NCBI GenBank assembly: GCA_030550395.1
Contig: JAUQPL010000011.1
Location: 1 to 60,027, forward strand
Reading direction: 5' to 3'
From: Bacteroidota bacterium
Lineage (GTDB): Bacteria; Bacteroidota; Ignavibacteria; Kapaibacteriales; HRBIN21
DNA: 60,027 nucleotides
Shown: piece by piece, positions 47,109 to 56,973 of the stretch
Layout: each line of letters opens with the position of its first letter
Position numbering within the stretch: position 1 is the first letter of the stretch
The notes under the pieces: model-generated
Database searches by the model: none
The model's input: the letters and a program-made list of their open reading frames with translations, nothing else
Told to the model about the DNA's origin: nothing
Translations under genes and position numbers: made by a program

Positions 47109-47516
47109 ATGAGCATCAAAACTGAAAGGGTTGGCAGCCTTCTACAGATGGTGCTGAGCAAACCTTTGCGGAAAATTGCCGAGGAACTCTCTCCCAAACC
47201 CCTCCTTACAATCACCCGGGTAGAGATGAGTGGGGATCTGCGGTACGCAACGGTCTACGTTAGCATATATGGTGCCCCGATTCCTCCAGAACAAGTTCTG
47301 CAGCGCCTCCAGCAAGAGCAACGCAAGCTGCGGGAATATATAGCGGAACACACTCGCATTCGCCACATTCCCGAACTCCGCTTCCGTCATGACACCTCTG
47401 CCGCATACGCCGAACGCATCACCCAGCTCCTCAATCAACTTCGGCTTCCCTCTGCTTCCAATCCATCTGGTGAAGATGACCGTGGAGGCCCTCGCAGTGG
47501 TCATGCGCCGTCATGA
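47109..47516 (+). CDS. rbfA: Ribosome-binding factor A
   Basis: 135 residues of the KH-like RbfA fold: RVGSLLQMVLSKPLRKIAEEL, LLTITRVEMSGDLRYATVYVSIYG, and RIRHIPELRFRHDTSAAYAERI, the last containing the family signature. It helps mature the 16S rRNA 5' helix. It follows infB by 14 bases; the C-terminal 20 residues are low complexity and overlap the truB start region. Confidence 0.94.
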   Translation: MSIKTERVGSLLQMVLSKPLRKIAEELSPKPLLTITRVEMSGDLRYATVYVSIYGAPIPPEQVLQRLQQEQRKLREYIAEHTRIRHIPELRFRHDTSAAYAERITQLLNQLRLPSASNPSGEDDRGGPRSGHAPS

Positions 47517-48258
47517 GGGAATGCCCATATTAGAGCGCTCCAGCTTGCGGAAATTCTCCGAGTGGCTGCAATACGCCCATCAGCAGGGGGCATTTGTCCT
47601 CATAGACAAGCCACTGCAGTGGACGTCCTTCGCCGTTGTCGCCTTTCTACGACGCCACCTTCATCTGCGCCGAATCGGACACGCTGGGACTCTCGATCCC
47701 CTGGCAACGGGATTACTGATTCTTGGCATAGGTCAGGCAACGAAATTCCTCTCCCACTTCCAGCAACTTCCCAAAACCTACGAGACCACTTTCAAACTTG
47801 GCGCTACAACGGAAACCGATGATGCCGAAGCCCCGGAACAGCTCCGCTGTCCAGAATGTACCGTAAGCGAGCTGGAACTCCACTCTGTACTCCAGCGCTT
47901 CCGCGGGGAGATTGAGCAAATTCCACCACGGTACTCCGCCATCAAATATGGCGGACGACGCCTGCATGAACTCTCTCGTTCCGGTATTGTCGTCACTCCA
48001 AAGCCTCGGCGAGTCTTCATTGCCGAGTTGGAGCTATTGGAATTCACACCCCCCTATGCTCGCTTCCGCGTCATCTGTTCTGCTGGAACCTACATCCGGG
48101 CACTTGCTCGCGATATTGGAGACGCCCTTGGATGCGGTGCGTACGTAGTCCAGCTCCGCCGGGTTGCCATCGGACCGTATACAGTAGAAGAAGCTCTCCG
48201 TCCTGAGGAACTGTCCCAATACGTCCAACTCCATGCGTCTGTACAGACAACTTGCTGA
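47503..48258 (+). CDS. truB: tRNA pseudouridine-55 synthase
   Basis: 251 residues if the ATG at 47503 is used, or 245 from the ATG at 47521; neither has an ideally spaced ribosome-binding site. The catalytic Asp is in GHAGTLDPLATGLLILGIG. Other TruB segments are VLIDKPLQWTSFAVV, QIPPRYSAIKYGGRRLHELSR and CSAGTYIRALARDIG. It makes pseudouridine at U55 of tRNA. It overlaps rbfA by 14 bases (from 47503) and ribF by 26. Confidence 0.95.
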   Translation: MRRHEGMPILERSSLRKFSEWLQYAHQQGAFVLIDKPLQWTSFAVVAFLRRHLHLRRIGHAGTLDPLATGLLILGIGQATKFLSHFQQLPKTYETTFKLGATTETDDAEAPEQLRCPECTVSELELHSVLQRFRGEIEQIPPRYSAIKYGGRRLHELSRSGIVVTPKPRRVFIAELELLEFTPPYARFRVICSAGTYIRALARDIGDALGCGAYVVQLRRVAIGPYTVEEALRPEELSQYVQLHASVQTTC

Positions 48259-49216
48259 CATTCCAGATTCTCCCGCTGGGCGTTTCGTTACCGTTGGGAC
48301 CTTTGACGGGGTTCACCGAGGTCACCAGGCGCTTCTCCACTCTCTTTGCCAGGAAGCACGGCAGATGAATATCCCCGCCTGCGTTGTCACCTTTGATCCC
48401 CACCCCCAATACATCCTTGGCACTCGTCCCTTTCCGGGAATCCTCAGCACAACATCGGAAAAACTGGCCCATTTCCGTCGCATCGGCATTGATGAGGTCT
48501 TCCTCATCCCTTTCACCGCTGAATTCGCCCGCACAGAGCCCGAGGAGTTTGTCCGTGAATGGTTAGTCGCTCGCCTTCGGATGCGGGCAATTCTCATCGG
48601 ACACGATCACATGTTCGGACAGGGACGCCGAGGGAATATTGAGCTGTTACAACGCTTAGGAGCCGAGTTAGGCTTCACCGTCGTGCAATTCCCTGCCTTC
48701 ACAGTTGGAGAGCTCCCTATTAGCAGCAGCAGGATCCGCCGTGCACTTCAGAGCGGAGCCGTTGAACAGGCAGCAGAACTTTTAGGCTATCCTTACACTG
48801 TCTGCGGGACTGTGGTCCATGGCGATGGACGAGGACGGAGCTTAGGTTTCCCTACAGCCAATCTGGCTCTGGAGGATCCTCGCAAACTCTTGCCCGCCTA
48901 CGGAGTCTACATCGTCACAACTCTCATTGCTGGTACTCCCTATGCTGGCCTAGCAAGCTACGGCGTCCGCCCCACATTCGGGAGCAACCTCCCTCCACAG
49001 CTGGAGGTACATATCCTGGACTTCCACGGCCCGCTCTACAATGAGCGGCTCTGTCTTTCGTTTTGGAAATGGGTTCGGGCAGAAATGAGCTTCCCCGATA
49101 CCGATTCCCTGCAGCATCAAATGCGGGCGGATGTAAACTTCTGCCGCGCATGGATTGCTGAACATCGCGTTCTGGAACGAAGTCTCACAGAAGTCGCACA
49201 ACCCAATGCTGACTAA
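48233..49216 (+). CDS. ribF: Bifunctional riboflavin kinase / FAD synthetase
   Basis: 327 residues. The N-terminal FMN adenylyltransferase domain has VTVGTFDGVHRGHQALL (nucleotidyltransferase GxxHxGH) and a SSSRIR motif near residue 165. The C-terminal flavokinase has GTVVHGDGRGRSLGFPTANL, with the conserved PTAN, then GLASYGVRPTFG. It converts riboflavin to FMN and FAD. It begins inside the end of truB and ends 11 bases into rpsO. Confidence 0.96.
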   Translation: MRLYRQLADIPDSPAGRFVTVGTFDGVHRGHQALLHSLCQEARQMNIPACVVTFDPHPQYILGTRPFPGILSTTSEKLAHFRRIGIDEVFLIPFTAEFARTEPEEFVREWLVARLRMRAILIGHDHMFGQGRRGNIELLQRLGAELGFTVVQFPAFTVGELPISSSRIRRALQSGAVEQAAELLGYPYTVCGTVVHGDGRGRSLGFPTANLALEDPRKLLPAYGVYIVTTLIAGTPYAGLASYGVRPTFGSNLPPQLEVHILDFHGPLYNERLCLSFWKWVRAEMSFPDTDSLQHQMRADVNFCRAWIAEHRVLERSLTEVAQPNAD

Positions 49217-49472
49217 GGAGCGCAAGGCAGAACTGATCCAACGGTTTGGGAACAGCCCGACCAATACCGGTGCTGTTGAAGTGCAAGTTGCCCTTCTGAC
49301 CGAACGGATTCGGCATCTAACCGAGCATCTGGAGCGGCATCGCAAAGATCACCATAGCCGCCGAGGTTTGATATTGCTGATTGGTAAGCGACGTCGCCTC
49401 TTGAAATATCTCGCTCGCACGGACTGGGAACGCTACCAAAACTTGCTCAAAGCCCTCTCTCTACGGAAGTAA
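49206..49472 (+). CDS. rpsO: 30S ribosomal protein S15
   Basis: 88 residues from the ATG at 49206, the normal uS15 length. Key segments are IQRFGNSPTNTGAVEVQVALLTERI and HRKDHHSRRGLILLIGKRRRLLKYL. It overlaps ribF by 11 bases and precedes pnp by 28, the near-universal rpsO-pnp order. No autoregulatory leader structure is visible, because ribF occupies the upstream DNA. Confidence 0.97.
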   Translation: MLTKERKAELIQRFGNSPTNTGAVEVQVALLTERIRHLTEHLERHRKDHHSRRGLILLIGKRRRLLKYLARTDWERYQNLLKALSLRK

Positions 49473-49500
49473 GTACCACCGCAACATCCTTGCATCCAAC

Positions 49501-51825
49501 ATGGAAGGCGAAGACATCAGGAGTGCTCCTGAAACAATGGTGGATGGAGCTGAAATCGAGCTGACCACGGCCAGTGATGGGACTATTCGAGTTTCTACCA
49601 CTCTGAACGGGCGTCCTTATGAGATAGAAACCGGACTCTACGCCCGTCAAGCCGATGCTGCCGTGATGGTTCGTCATGGGGACACGATGGTATTGGTGAC
49701 CGTCTGTGTTGCCGATGAACCTTCCCCGACAGCGGACTTTCTCCCTCTGACGGTGGACTATCGCGAGAAATCCTCCGCTGCAGGGAAAATCCCCGGCAGC
49801 TTCTACCGCCGAGAAGGACGGGCAACAGATAAGGAGATCCTCTCCGCCCGATTGATTGACCGTCCCTGCCGTCCGCTTTTCCCCAAGAGCTGGCGCTATG
49901 AGACGCAGATTATGGCGACGGTTTTCTCCTACGACCGTCAAATTGACGGCGATACCTTGGGAGCAACCGGGGCTTCAGCTGCCCTAATGCTCTCCTCCGT
50001 TCCCTTCCAGGGCCCCATCTCCGAAGTACGCGTCGGGCGTGTGGCAGGAGAGTTTATCATCAACCCAACCCTGGAGCAGTTAGAAGCCTCCGATATGGAC
50101 ATCGTCGTTGCGGGGACCGATACCTCCATCGTCATGGTGGAAGGAGGTGCAAAGGAGATCTCTGAGTCCGACTTCCTGGCTGCTCTGGAGTATGCCCGTG
50201 GGGCTATCCGCCATTTGAATGCTCTCCAACGCCGCTTGATGGAGGTCGCGGGACGTCCCAAGCGTGAGCCCCCCGCTGATCCCACACCCGATAACCTCCG
50301 GAATTTCCTTGCAGAGCTTTTCCAGGAGGAAATCCGTACCTTCATTCGGCAGCAGACAACCAAAGAGCAGCGTTCCACATGGCGGAAGCAACTGCGGGAG
50401 CGCGCCCAACAGGCTGTTCAGGAAATGGCAGCCTCCCAGCCAGAATGGCAGCTCCTCCCTCTGGAATCCCGTGTCACCTCTATCCTTACCGAACTGGAAC
50501 GCCACGAGCTCCGACAGATGATCCTCAATGAAGGACGCCGCTTAGACGGACGTACCCCTACGCAAATCCGACCAATCGTCTGCCGCGTCGGGGTCCTACC
50601 GCGCACGCATGGCTCTGCTTTCTTCATGCGCGGAGAAACCCAAAGTATGGCAACCGTCACCCTGGGCACAAAGGGTGATGAGCAAATCGTCGACGGACTC
50701 CTTCCGACCTATACTCGGCGTTTCATGTTCCACTACAACTTCCCGCCCTACAGCACGGGGGAAATCCGCCGTCCTGGTCCCCCCAGCCGCCGAGAAGTCG
50801 GACACGGAAACTTAGCCGAACGAGCACTGGAGCCACTCTTGCCTCCAGAGGAGGAATTCCCGTACACAATCCGTGTCGTCTCTGACATTCTGGAATCCAA
50901 TGGCTCCTCGTCCATGGCAAGCGTCTGCGCCGGGAGCCTGGCCCTCTTTGACGCCGGAGTCCCCATGCGCAAGGCTGCCGCCGGAATTGCCATGGGGCTG
51001 ATCAAGGAAGGCGACCGTGTGGCAATCCTATCGGACATCCTCGGCGACGAGGACCACTTGGGCGACATGGACCTCAAAGTCGCTGGCACCGCCGATGGCA
51101 TTACTTCCTGCCAGATGGATATCAAAATCGAAGGCATTTCACTGGAGCTCATGGCGCAAGCCCTTGAACAAGCTCGCCAAGCGCGCCTTTTCATCTTAGA
51201 CATCATGAACCAAACACTCTCTGCCCCACGTCCGCAGCTTTCCCCATACGCCCCACGGCTGACTACGATAACTATCCCTGTCGAAACTATCGGGCTGGTC
51301 ATTGGTCCTGGCGGAGAGACAATCCGCCGCATCGTGCAGGAAACGGGAGCCGAAATCAATATTGAGCAAGATGGTCGTGTCATCATTGGAGCCCCGTCTG
51401 AAGAGGCTCTGACGAAAGCCGTCTCTTACATCCAAGGGCTGACGCAAATACCCGAACTGGGACAGGTCTACAGCGGTGTTGTACGGGAAATTCGGGAAGG
51501 GTTAGGCGCAATCGTGGAGTTCCTGCCCCGCCGCTTAGGATTACTGCACATCTCGCAGATTGACTACCGTCCCTTCAACACAATCTCCGAAGTTCTCAAG
51601 GTCGGCGATGTCATTGACGTGAAGCTCATTGAAATCCAGCCTGACGGGAAGTTCCGCCTAAGCCGAAAAGCCCTCCTGCCGCCTCCGCCAAGCCATCGGA
51701 CACCGACAGGCTCTCAATCGCCTCCTCGGGAAGGGCAGCGACGAACACATAATCATCACCGACGTGAGCCACCCGAACGCGGCCCCTTCCCGCGCGGAGG
51801 AAGTCCCCCTCACAGGCGCTCGTAA
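49501..51825 (+). CDS. pnp: Polynucleotide phosphorylase
   Basis: 774 residues. Two RNase PH-like domains are joined by a helical linker ([12 protein letters not shown] in the first; [15 protein letters not shown] opens the second). The catalytic second domain holds [16 protein letters not shown] and [19 protein letters not shown], plus the [13 protein letters not shown] acidic residues. A KH domain ([20 protein letters not shown]) and an S1 domain ([18 protein letters not shown]) follow. The last 45 or so residues are Pro/Arg/His-rich. It degrades RNA 3'-5' using phosphate. The 3' end overlaps the response-regulator gene by 16 bases. Confidence 0.97.
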   Translation: MEGEDIRSAPETMVDGAEIELTTASDGTIRVSTTLNGRPYEIETGLYARQADAAVMVRHGDTMVLVTVCVADEPSPTADFLPLTVDYREKSSAAGKIPGSFYRREGRATDKEILSARLIDRPCRPLFPKSWRYETQIMATVFSYDRQIDGDTLGATGASAALMLSSVPFQGPISEVRVGRVAGEFIINPTLEQLEASDMDIVVAGTDTSIVMVEGGAKEISESDFLAALEYARGAIRHLNALQRRLMEVAGRPKREPPADPTPDNLRNFLAELFQEEIRTFIRQQTTKEQRSTWRKQLRERAQQAVQEMAASQPEWQLLPLESRVTSILTELERHELRQMILNEGRRLDGRTPTQIRPIVCRVGVLPRTHGSAFFMRGETQSMATVTLGTKGDEQIVDGLLPTYTRRFMFHYNFPPYSTGEIRRPGPPSRREVGHGNLAERALEPLLPPEEEFPYTIRVVSDILESNGSSSMASVCAGSLALFDAGVPMRKAAAGIAMGLIKEGDRVAILSDILGDEDHLGDMDLKVAGTADGITSCQMDIKIEGISLELMAQALEQARQARLFILDIMNQTLSAPRPQLSPYAPRLTTITIPVETIGLVIGPGGETIRRIVQETGAEINIEQDGRVIIGAPSEEALTKAVSYIQGLTQIPELGQVYSGVVREIREGLGAIVEFLPRRLGLLHISQIDYRPFNTISEVLKVGDVIDVKLIEIQPDGKFRLSRKALLPPPPSHRTPTGSQSPPREGQRRTHNHHRREPPERGPFPRGGSPPHRRS

Positions 51826-52226
51826 CTTTCCACGGCTTGCTTCCGCTTTATCACACGCTGGACTTCGTGGGCAAACGTTGCTACACTGAGGGGCTTGACA
51901 ATATACGCATCGAACCCCATCTGCAGATAATGCTGCCGCTCACTCTCCTGCGACAAACCTGTGACAGCGATGGCCGGAATCTTGTTCCCCTCAGGAAGTG
52001 ACCGCAAGACCCGAAGGATTTCCACCCCATGAATGTCCGGCAGAACAAGATCACAGAGAAGCGCCAAAGGACGATGATGCCGCAGCCAGTCAATCACTTC
52101 TTCCCCCCGTCCGAAACTGACAACCGAAAAGCCCTCCCTTGCTAACAGCACCTCCATGAGCTTGCGGACAGGGGGACTATCTTCTACAATGCAGATGGGC
52201 CGCTCCGTGACTTCCTCAGGCATCAT
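51810..52226 (-). CDS. Receiver-only response regulator
   Basis: 138 residues, a single CheY-like receiver. Acidic pocket residues are in ICIVEDSPPV, the phosphoacceptor is D59 in LLCDLVLPDIHG, the switch Thr is T89 in IAVTGLS and K111 is in YIVKPL. There is no output domain, so it must act through a partner. No histidine kinase is nearby. It is the last gene of a run with a T9SS substrate and an OmpA-domain protein, and its start overlaps the OmpA stop by four bases. A role in surface or secretion control is only inferred. Confidence 0.9.
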   Translation of the reverse strand: MMPEEVTERPICIVEDSPPVRKLMEVLLAREGFSVVSFGRGEEVIDWLRHHRPLALLCDLVLPDIHGVEILRVLRSLPEGNKIPAIAVTGLSQESERQHYLQMGFDAYIVKPLSVATFAHEVQRVIKRKQAVESYERL

Positions 52227-53563
52227 TGGACGACCATGATTTCCACTCGACGGTTCTGTAAACGCCCTTGCGGTGTACGGTTATCTGCAATGGGCTGACG
52301 CGCTCCCATCCCTGAGGCAAAGAGCCGCGAGCGGCTGATCCCTCGTTGGACTAAGTACTCTACCACCTGCTGTGCCCGCTGTTCGGATATGCGCTGTGTT
52401 TCCTCCAAAGTACCGCCGAATTCATCGGTATGTCCAACGATCCGAACCTCCACTCCCGGATTTGCCCGCAGGTAGTCCACCAATGCATCCAAGTAACTCC
52501 GCAGCTCCGGCGTTAATCCCACTGCTGTGGGAGTGGGATAACTGAAGCGCTGAACCCGCCCGGGGACAATGACCACCCGTTGTGGTATTGGCGTCTGCGC
52601 TCCCGAAGCCGGTGGTGCCGTACCCACCGTGGTACTTCCCTCTGCTCCAACAAGCAGTGGAATTGGAACCAGCTGCTCCTTTTCTGCACTCCATGGGAGC
52701 TCCCGTTGGAGCTCTGCCCCCTGCGCAAGGAACAACTGAGAACTTGTGTCTTTAGGACGGCGGTATTCATGGAGCTGATCCCAACCGAGCTTTACACTGA
52801 GCCCTGCTCGCACAGCAACGGGTGTCCACGTAGAACCCCACGTCCGCTGTAGCGGAAGCCCTGTTTGCACCATCAAAAGCGGTGTCATAAAACTCCGCAT
52901 GCGTTCGCCCCAAAGGGTCACAGGGATATCTATCCCGACCCCCACATGCACGCCAAGCCACATTGGAAGAGGTTGTTCCCGCAACAGGTGCCACTCTTCT
53001 ACACGCTCCGTATTGCGAAATACCTGGCGCACCCGTTCCCAAGCATTCCAAAGAAAGCGAGCGTCTACCCCTACTATGCCATGCAATCCTTCCCAAACTG
53101 TACCAGCACCCAGTCCTGGCGCATAGCGAGCTGAAGCCGACAGGAGAAACGACCACCCATATACCTCCACCTCGTACTGCTCCCCCGTAGAGCTCCCCAC
53201 AGGCTCAAAACGAGAACTTCCTCGCCACGTCTCCCACGGAACCAGCCGCAGTACAGCTCCCCAGTGCTGTCCCGCAGGGCTCCATTCCCCTTGTACCCAT
53301 ACGCTGGCACCAGCCCCAATTCCATGGCGGAACTCTAAAATTCCACGCTCAGGCATATCGGCTATCCGAGGAAGCCGAAGCCGACCGAAGTATCCTACCC
53401 CACTGCTTCCGATCCCAACCCCAACCCACCACTCGGCTGCCTGCCGCTCGCGTACTATCGTATCCCCCTGAGGTGTGAGCCACTGTTCGGTAACTTTCCA
53501 ATCCGGGTTCTGCGCCCACAGAGTTACCACCCCACACCCAATGAGAAAATGCCGGATACTCAT
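52223..53563 (-). CDS. OmpA-family outer-membrane protein
   Basis: 446 residues from the ATG at 53563, which shares one base with the upstream stop (TGATG). A short signal (FLIGCGVVTLWA) precedes about 280 residues of alternating strands that look like a beta-barrel (WWVGVGIGSSGVGYFGRL, VWVQGEWSPAGQHWGAVLRLVP). A linker follows, and then a C-terminal OmpA peptidoglycan-binding domain from about 335, with VRIVGHTDEFG, TQRISEQRAQQVVEYLVQRG and QNRRVEIMVV. It links the outer membrane to peptidoglycan. Confidence 0.88.
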   Translation of the reverse strand: MSIRHFLIGCGVVTLWAQNPDWKVTEQWLTPQGDTIVRERQAAEWWVGVGIGSSGVGYFGRLRLPRIADMPERGILEFRHGIGAGASVWVQGEWSPAGQHWGAVLRLVPWETWRGSSRFEPVGSSTGEQYEVEVYGWSFLLSASARYAPGLGAGTVWEGLHGIVGVDARFLWNAWERVRQVFRNTERVEEWHLLREQPLPMWLGVHVGVGIDIPVTLWGERMRSFMTPLLMVQTGLPLQRTWGSTWTPVAVRAGLSVKLGWDQLHEYRRPKDTSSQLFLAQGAELQRELPWSAEKEQLVPIPLLVGAEGSTTVGTAPPASGAQTPIPQRVVIVPGRVQRFSYPTPTAVGLTPELRSYLDALVDYLRANPGVEVRIVGHTDEFGGTLEETQRISEQRAQQVVEYLVQRGISRSRLFASGMGARQPIADNRTPQGRLQNRRVEIMVVQ

Positions 53564-54801
53564 CACCGGATCAACTGTGCTTTGATAATCGCCCGTGTCA
53601 GCTCCACCGACGGATCGTCCACAGGATAGGCAATCAGCACAATGTCGTAAATACCCTGGGAAGCATATGCCGGTGTCCGCCACTCCACTGTATAGGTCCC
53701 CCGCTCCATTTCGCGCTGCTCCATTAGGGTGGCCACCTCCTTCCCCTTGAGGTCATACACTTTAATGCTCAGCAACACCCGATCCTCCAGCCGATAGCGC
53801 ACCACGGTGAAGTCTGTGAAAGGATTGGGCTCCGCTTGAGCAAAGCTAATGACCGCATGGGGAATTGCCGCACAAGCTCGCCCATGGTATCGCCACTCAC
53901 CCGTAAAGGTAACGCTCCACAGATCATAGCAGTACTCCTCTCCCCGCTGCTTGCGAGCATCAGAATCTATGTGCAAATACGTGCGTCCCGTGTCGCTGGT
54001 CCCCAAACCACGCAGCAATGGGATAAACCGCCAATCGGCAATCAGGGCAGAATCTTGGAGCTCAACCGTATTGAACGGCTTCCACCAACGGACCAGCACA
54101 AACCCCTGATTGAATGCCTCACTCCGTGTTCGCCAACCCAGGCGGACTCTACGATCCCCAACGTACTCTGCCCGGAAATCCTGAACTATATGCGCCGGAA
54201 CGCGCATGGGCTCAAGGCGATACTCCATGCGGGTAACCAGCTCTATGTTGTCATCACTACGAACCCAAGGCAAAACGTCTTCCCACTGCTTATAGGCAAA
54301 GGCTTGGTAATACTCCAACGGACGCGCCCAGTCCAGCTGGTATGGAACGGGAGAGCCATCGGTACTGAAGATTTGCATCCGACCCAGCCGGATAAGCGTA
54401 TCCCAGGGCACTAGATGAGCTGAGGCAAAATCAGGCGGACCATAGATCACCACCCCCAATCGTGGGCGCGTCCACGCCATGCCCGCAATCGGGGGCTGCC
54501 ATACTACGAAAGGTTCCACTCGGTACAGCGTGCTATCCAATGGACTACTTCCCGGAGCAAGTCTCACCCCTAACTTCTGCCATGGCGCGAGAGAGTCCGG
54601 GAGAACAAAGCACAATGTCCCGTTGGCAAACCGTTCCCACCCTAAGCTCCGTCGCTGCAGGAAAAGGTCCACCTCCAACGTATCCGGTACCCGTTGCGGG
54701 AGAACAACCGCCGTCACTGCTGTGCTCGGCGATTGTGCCAATGCTGAGTTAATCCCAAGCACTCCTCCTACAAGCCACCCTGTGTACCCCAGCCACCGCA
54801 T
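53563..54801 (-). CDS. Secreted protein with T9SS type A sorting domain
   Basis: 412 residues. A signal peptide (LVGGVLGINSALA) is followed by a beta-rich region of unknown function. The last 90 residues match the T9SS type A C-terminal sorting domain: AEPNPFTDFTVVRYRL, the IKVYDLKGKEVATL strand pair, RGTYTVEWRT, GIYDIVLIAY and a closing AIIKAQLIR. By family knowledge such proteins cross the outer membrane through the type IX system and are released or anchored. The start shares one base with the previous stop (TGATG), as does the stop with the OmpA gene. Confidence 0.85.
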   Translation of the reverse strand: MRWLGYTGWLVGGVLGINSALAQSPSTAVTAVVLPQRVPDTLEVDLFLQRRSLGWERFANGTLCFVLPDSLAPWQKLGVRLAPGSSPLDSTLYRVEPFVVWQPPIAGMAWTRPRLGVVIYGPPDFASAHLVPWDTLIRLGRMQIFSTDGSPVPYQLDWARPLEYYQAFAYKQWEDVLPWVRSDDNIELVTRMEYRLEPMRVPAHIVQDFRAEYVGDRRVRLGWRTRSEAFNQGFVLVRWWKPFNTVELQDSALIADWRFIPLLRGLGTSDTGRTYLHIDSDARKQRGEEYCYDLWSVTFTGEWRYHGRACAAIPHAVISFAQAEPNPFTDFTVVRYRLEDRVLLSIKVYDLKGKEVATLMEQREMERGTYTVEWRTPAYASQGIYDIVLIAYPVDDPSVELTRAIIKAQLIR

Positions 54802-56849
54802 CAACGTACAACCACCGATTGCCGTTCTCTGTTGTTCCAGCTCACGTTGAAGTCTCGGGTAGTCACAATCCCGTTCAGGTCTGTATCGGCATTGGTATAG
54901 CCCTCTACATGCTGCCACTGCTGCAGAAGGCGCCTATCCTCTTCGTTAATCTGCCCATCCCCATTGACATCCCCTCCTATCATTGCCCAGACCGTCCGCC
55001 CGTTGTGGCGTAGAGCTCGGAGCGCTCCCGCGCCTCCAAGAATGCGACTTGGATCGTCTGTCAGCGCCAGCAATCTATGCTGCGTCTCCGGGGAAATTTC
55101 TATCGGCTCCGCTGTTATGATGGCCAGGTGGTTCCGGTGGTGGATGGCCACATAATAGCCCCCCCGCTCCACTCCAGGCAGGGTAATTGGGCTTTTGCCA
55201 TCCAAATCCACAACACGTCCATCCCGCCGCACGAACGCCGTCCGGTAGTATCGGGCGCCTCCTGTCAGCAGAGTTCTCAGCTCTATGACAACCCAGTCCA
55301 CCACCGAATCCGGTATCGGACTAACCCGAATGTATGGGCGCATGGGGTCCAGCGTGTACGGATACATCTCCGGCGGCGTCTCTGGCAGCCATCCTCGCTG
55401 CCGAAGGTCATCGGCCATCGAGCCATTCCGATAGGGACCCTCCAATAGGGCCGCCAGCCAGAGCTGGAGGGCACGGCTGTCTTCCCGTAGCCCAATTGCG
55501 AAATCCCCTGTTCCATAGACTTCGTCAGCGTACGCGTACGCCCAGCCCGCAAGCGTGTCTAACTGAGGTGGGACCGAACGCCCCGCAGCAAACCATCCAT
55601 CCAAAGTCCACCGCTGTAGCACCAACGCCGGCAACGGCAATCCCCGAGTTTCGTCCCGCTCAGGATCCCCCGGTAGGTAGCGCCACCCATATCCGAAGCG
55701 TAGTCCAAGCCCCTGGGTGACTGAGTTCCCCGCTGTATCCCATGCCCTCACCTGGAAAACACGCCATACCTTACGCTGGCTCTGAGGATGCCACGGCTGC
55801 CTCTGGGGAAGCACCCGCATCTCTATGCTTGCTAGGCCCCTCCAGCCGCTCTGTGAAGGCTGGAGATAGGTGTACGGGTTATTGAAGACCACTGGCTGTC
55901 CATCGCTCCGGAGCCGCGTCCGACGCATTCTGCCTATCACCTCAGCACCAGGGTGCAGGAAGAGCGGGTCCGTTCGCTCAGCTGTATACGTTAGCACAAG
56001 GCCGCCAGCAGAATCCGCCCCCGTCTCCGTCCAGATTGGCGCTCGTAAGACTAAGCTATCCGTAACCGTCACCGAGGAACGAAGCACCAAACCGCTATCA
56101 TTCTCCACCCATAGCCCTCGTACGGGCACACTATCCGGTGGCAGCTCCGGACCACTCTCAATCCGCCCCCGTCCAACATAGCGAACCCCAATCCCCCGAC
56201 CGAAGACCGGAGCAGCCGCTATGGCTCCCTCCGGCGTGCGAACAATAAGAGCGGAATCTGCAATACGGAAGTTATCCGCAGCACTATTCCGCAGCAGCCC
56301 CCGCTTAAGCTCCAGGAGCGTAGAAACCGTAAAGCCACCACCATGGCGGACTTCCGCACCAGCGGGATTATCCAACTCCAATTCCCGATACAGTCCACGC
56401 CCCCATAACCCTTGCACGCGCTCCCCTTGGAGAATAACCCGCCCATAGAGGAACTCCGGGTTGATGATACCCCAGTGCGCTGCTTCTCCCTGGGCAACCA
56501 CAGCAGTCCCACGAGCCAGCCGAAACGTCGTCCCAGAGTCGCTTTCCCAATACCGCAAAGCCACAAGCGGACGCGTCGTGTCTAGCAACATCTTGCGCGT
56601 CCGCCCAACAAAGCGCACGTCTTCGTAAACCTTGTGCGGCACGTACTGGTTCACCCCCTCCCGGTCCCATGCGAAAACGACCTTCCCACCGAGCGTATCT
56701 TGCCGCACCACCGCATTGCCTTTAATGACCAAAGTGCCCCTATTATAAATGACCCCCTCGCTGCGCAACTGCGCCTGGGCAAAGGAAAGAGCAAGAAGAA
56801 GCGCTACCACGCCCCATCCCATCTTTCCCATACCTACCCGCAGACCCAT
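54801..56849 (-). CDS. Large secreted protein with dockerin-like C-terminus
   Basis: 682 residues from the ATG at 56849; earlier in-frame starts fall in or just after a terminator hairpin. A signal peptide (GWGVVALLLALSFAQA) is followed by GVIYNRGTLVIKGNAVV, a motif shared with the next two secreted proteins. The middle is a long beta-rich region with no family I can name. The end (about 623-682) carries two Ca-binding dockerin-like loops, GDVNGDGQINEEDRRLL and ADTDLNGIVTTRDFN, then SWNNR. Probably exported to the cell surface; the partner is unknown. Confidence 0.78.
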   Translation of the reverse strand: MGLRVGMGKMGWGVVALLLALSFAQAQLRSEGVIYNRGTLVIKGNAVVRQDTLGGKVVFAWDREGVNQYVPHKVYEDVRFVGRTRKMLLDTTRPLVALRYWESDSGTTFRLARGTAVVAQGEAAHWGIINPEFLYGRVILQGERVQGLWGRGLYRELELDNPAGAEVRHGGGFTVSTLLELKRGLLRNSAADNFRIADSALIVRTPEGAIAAAPVFGRGIGVRYVGRGRIESGPELPPDSVPVRGLWVENDSGLVLRSSVTVTDSLVLRAPIWTETGADSAGGLVLTYTAERTDPLFLHPGAEVIGRMRRTRLRSDGQPVVFNNPYTYLQPSQSGWRGLASIEMRVLPQRQPWHPQSQRKVWRVFQVRAWDTAGNSVTQGLGLRFGYGWRYLPGDPERDETRGLPLPALVLQRWTLDGWFAAGRSVPPQLDTLAGWAYAYADEVYGTGDFAIGLREDSRALQLWLAALLEGPYRNGSMADDLRQRGWLPETPPEMYPYTLDPMRPYIRVSPIPDSVVDWVVIELRTLLTGGARYYRTAFVRRDGRVVDLDGKSPITLPGVERGGYYVAIHHRNHLAIITAEPIEISPETQHRLLALTDDPSRILGGAGALRALRHNGRTVWAMIGGDVNGDGQINEEDRRLLQQWQHVEGYTNADTDLNGIVTTRDFNVSWNNRERQSVVVR

Positions 56850-56888
56850 ATACCGTATCCCTGCCGGCACATTAGACATCATCGTAAC

Positions 56889-56951
56889 AAAAAAATGTCG
56901 GGGCTCCTTCGCATCACCCATATCCCCCCTTGCTCTTAGGAGCCCCGACAT
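56889..56951 (-). terminator. Intrinsic terminator with 14-bp perfect stem
   Basis: On the minus strand ATGTCGGGGCTCCT (56951-56938) pairs with AGGAGCCCCGACAT (56908-56895), followed by a run of T ending at 56889. The loop is unusually long, 29 bases. It lies between two co-directional secreted-protein genes, 22 bases after the upstream stop. Confidence 0.8.
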
Positions 56952-56973
56952 CTTCTACCCCAGGAGCACCTGT

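Noticed and set aside
50748-51386. 212-codon minus-strand frame inside pnp
   Set aside because: Antisense to the catalytic core of polynucleotide phosphorylase; Ser/Arg/Met-rich with no domain.
56850-56951. Longer N-terminus for the dockerin-like secreted protein starting at 56951
   Set aside because: That start lies in the terminator stem; the ATG at 56849 gives a normal signal peptide.
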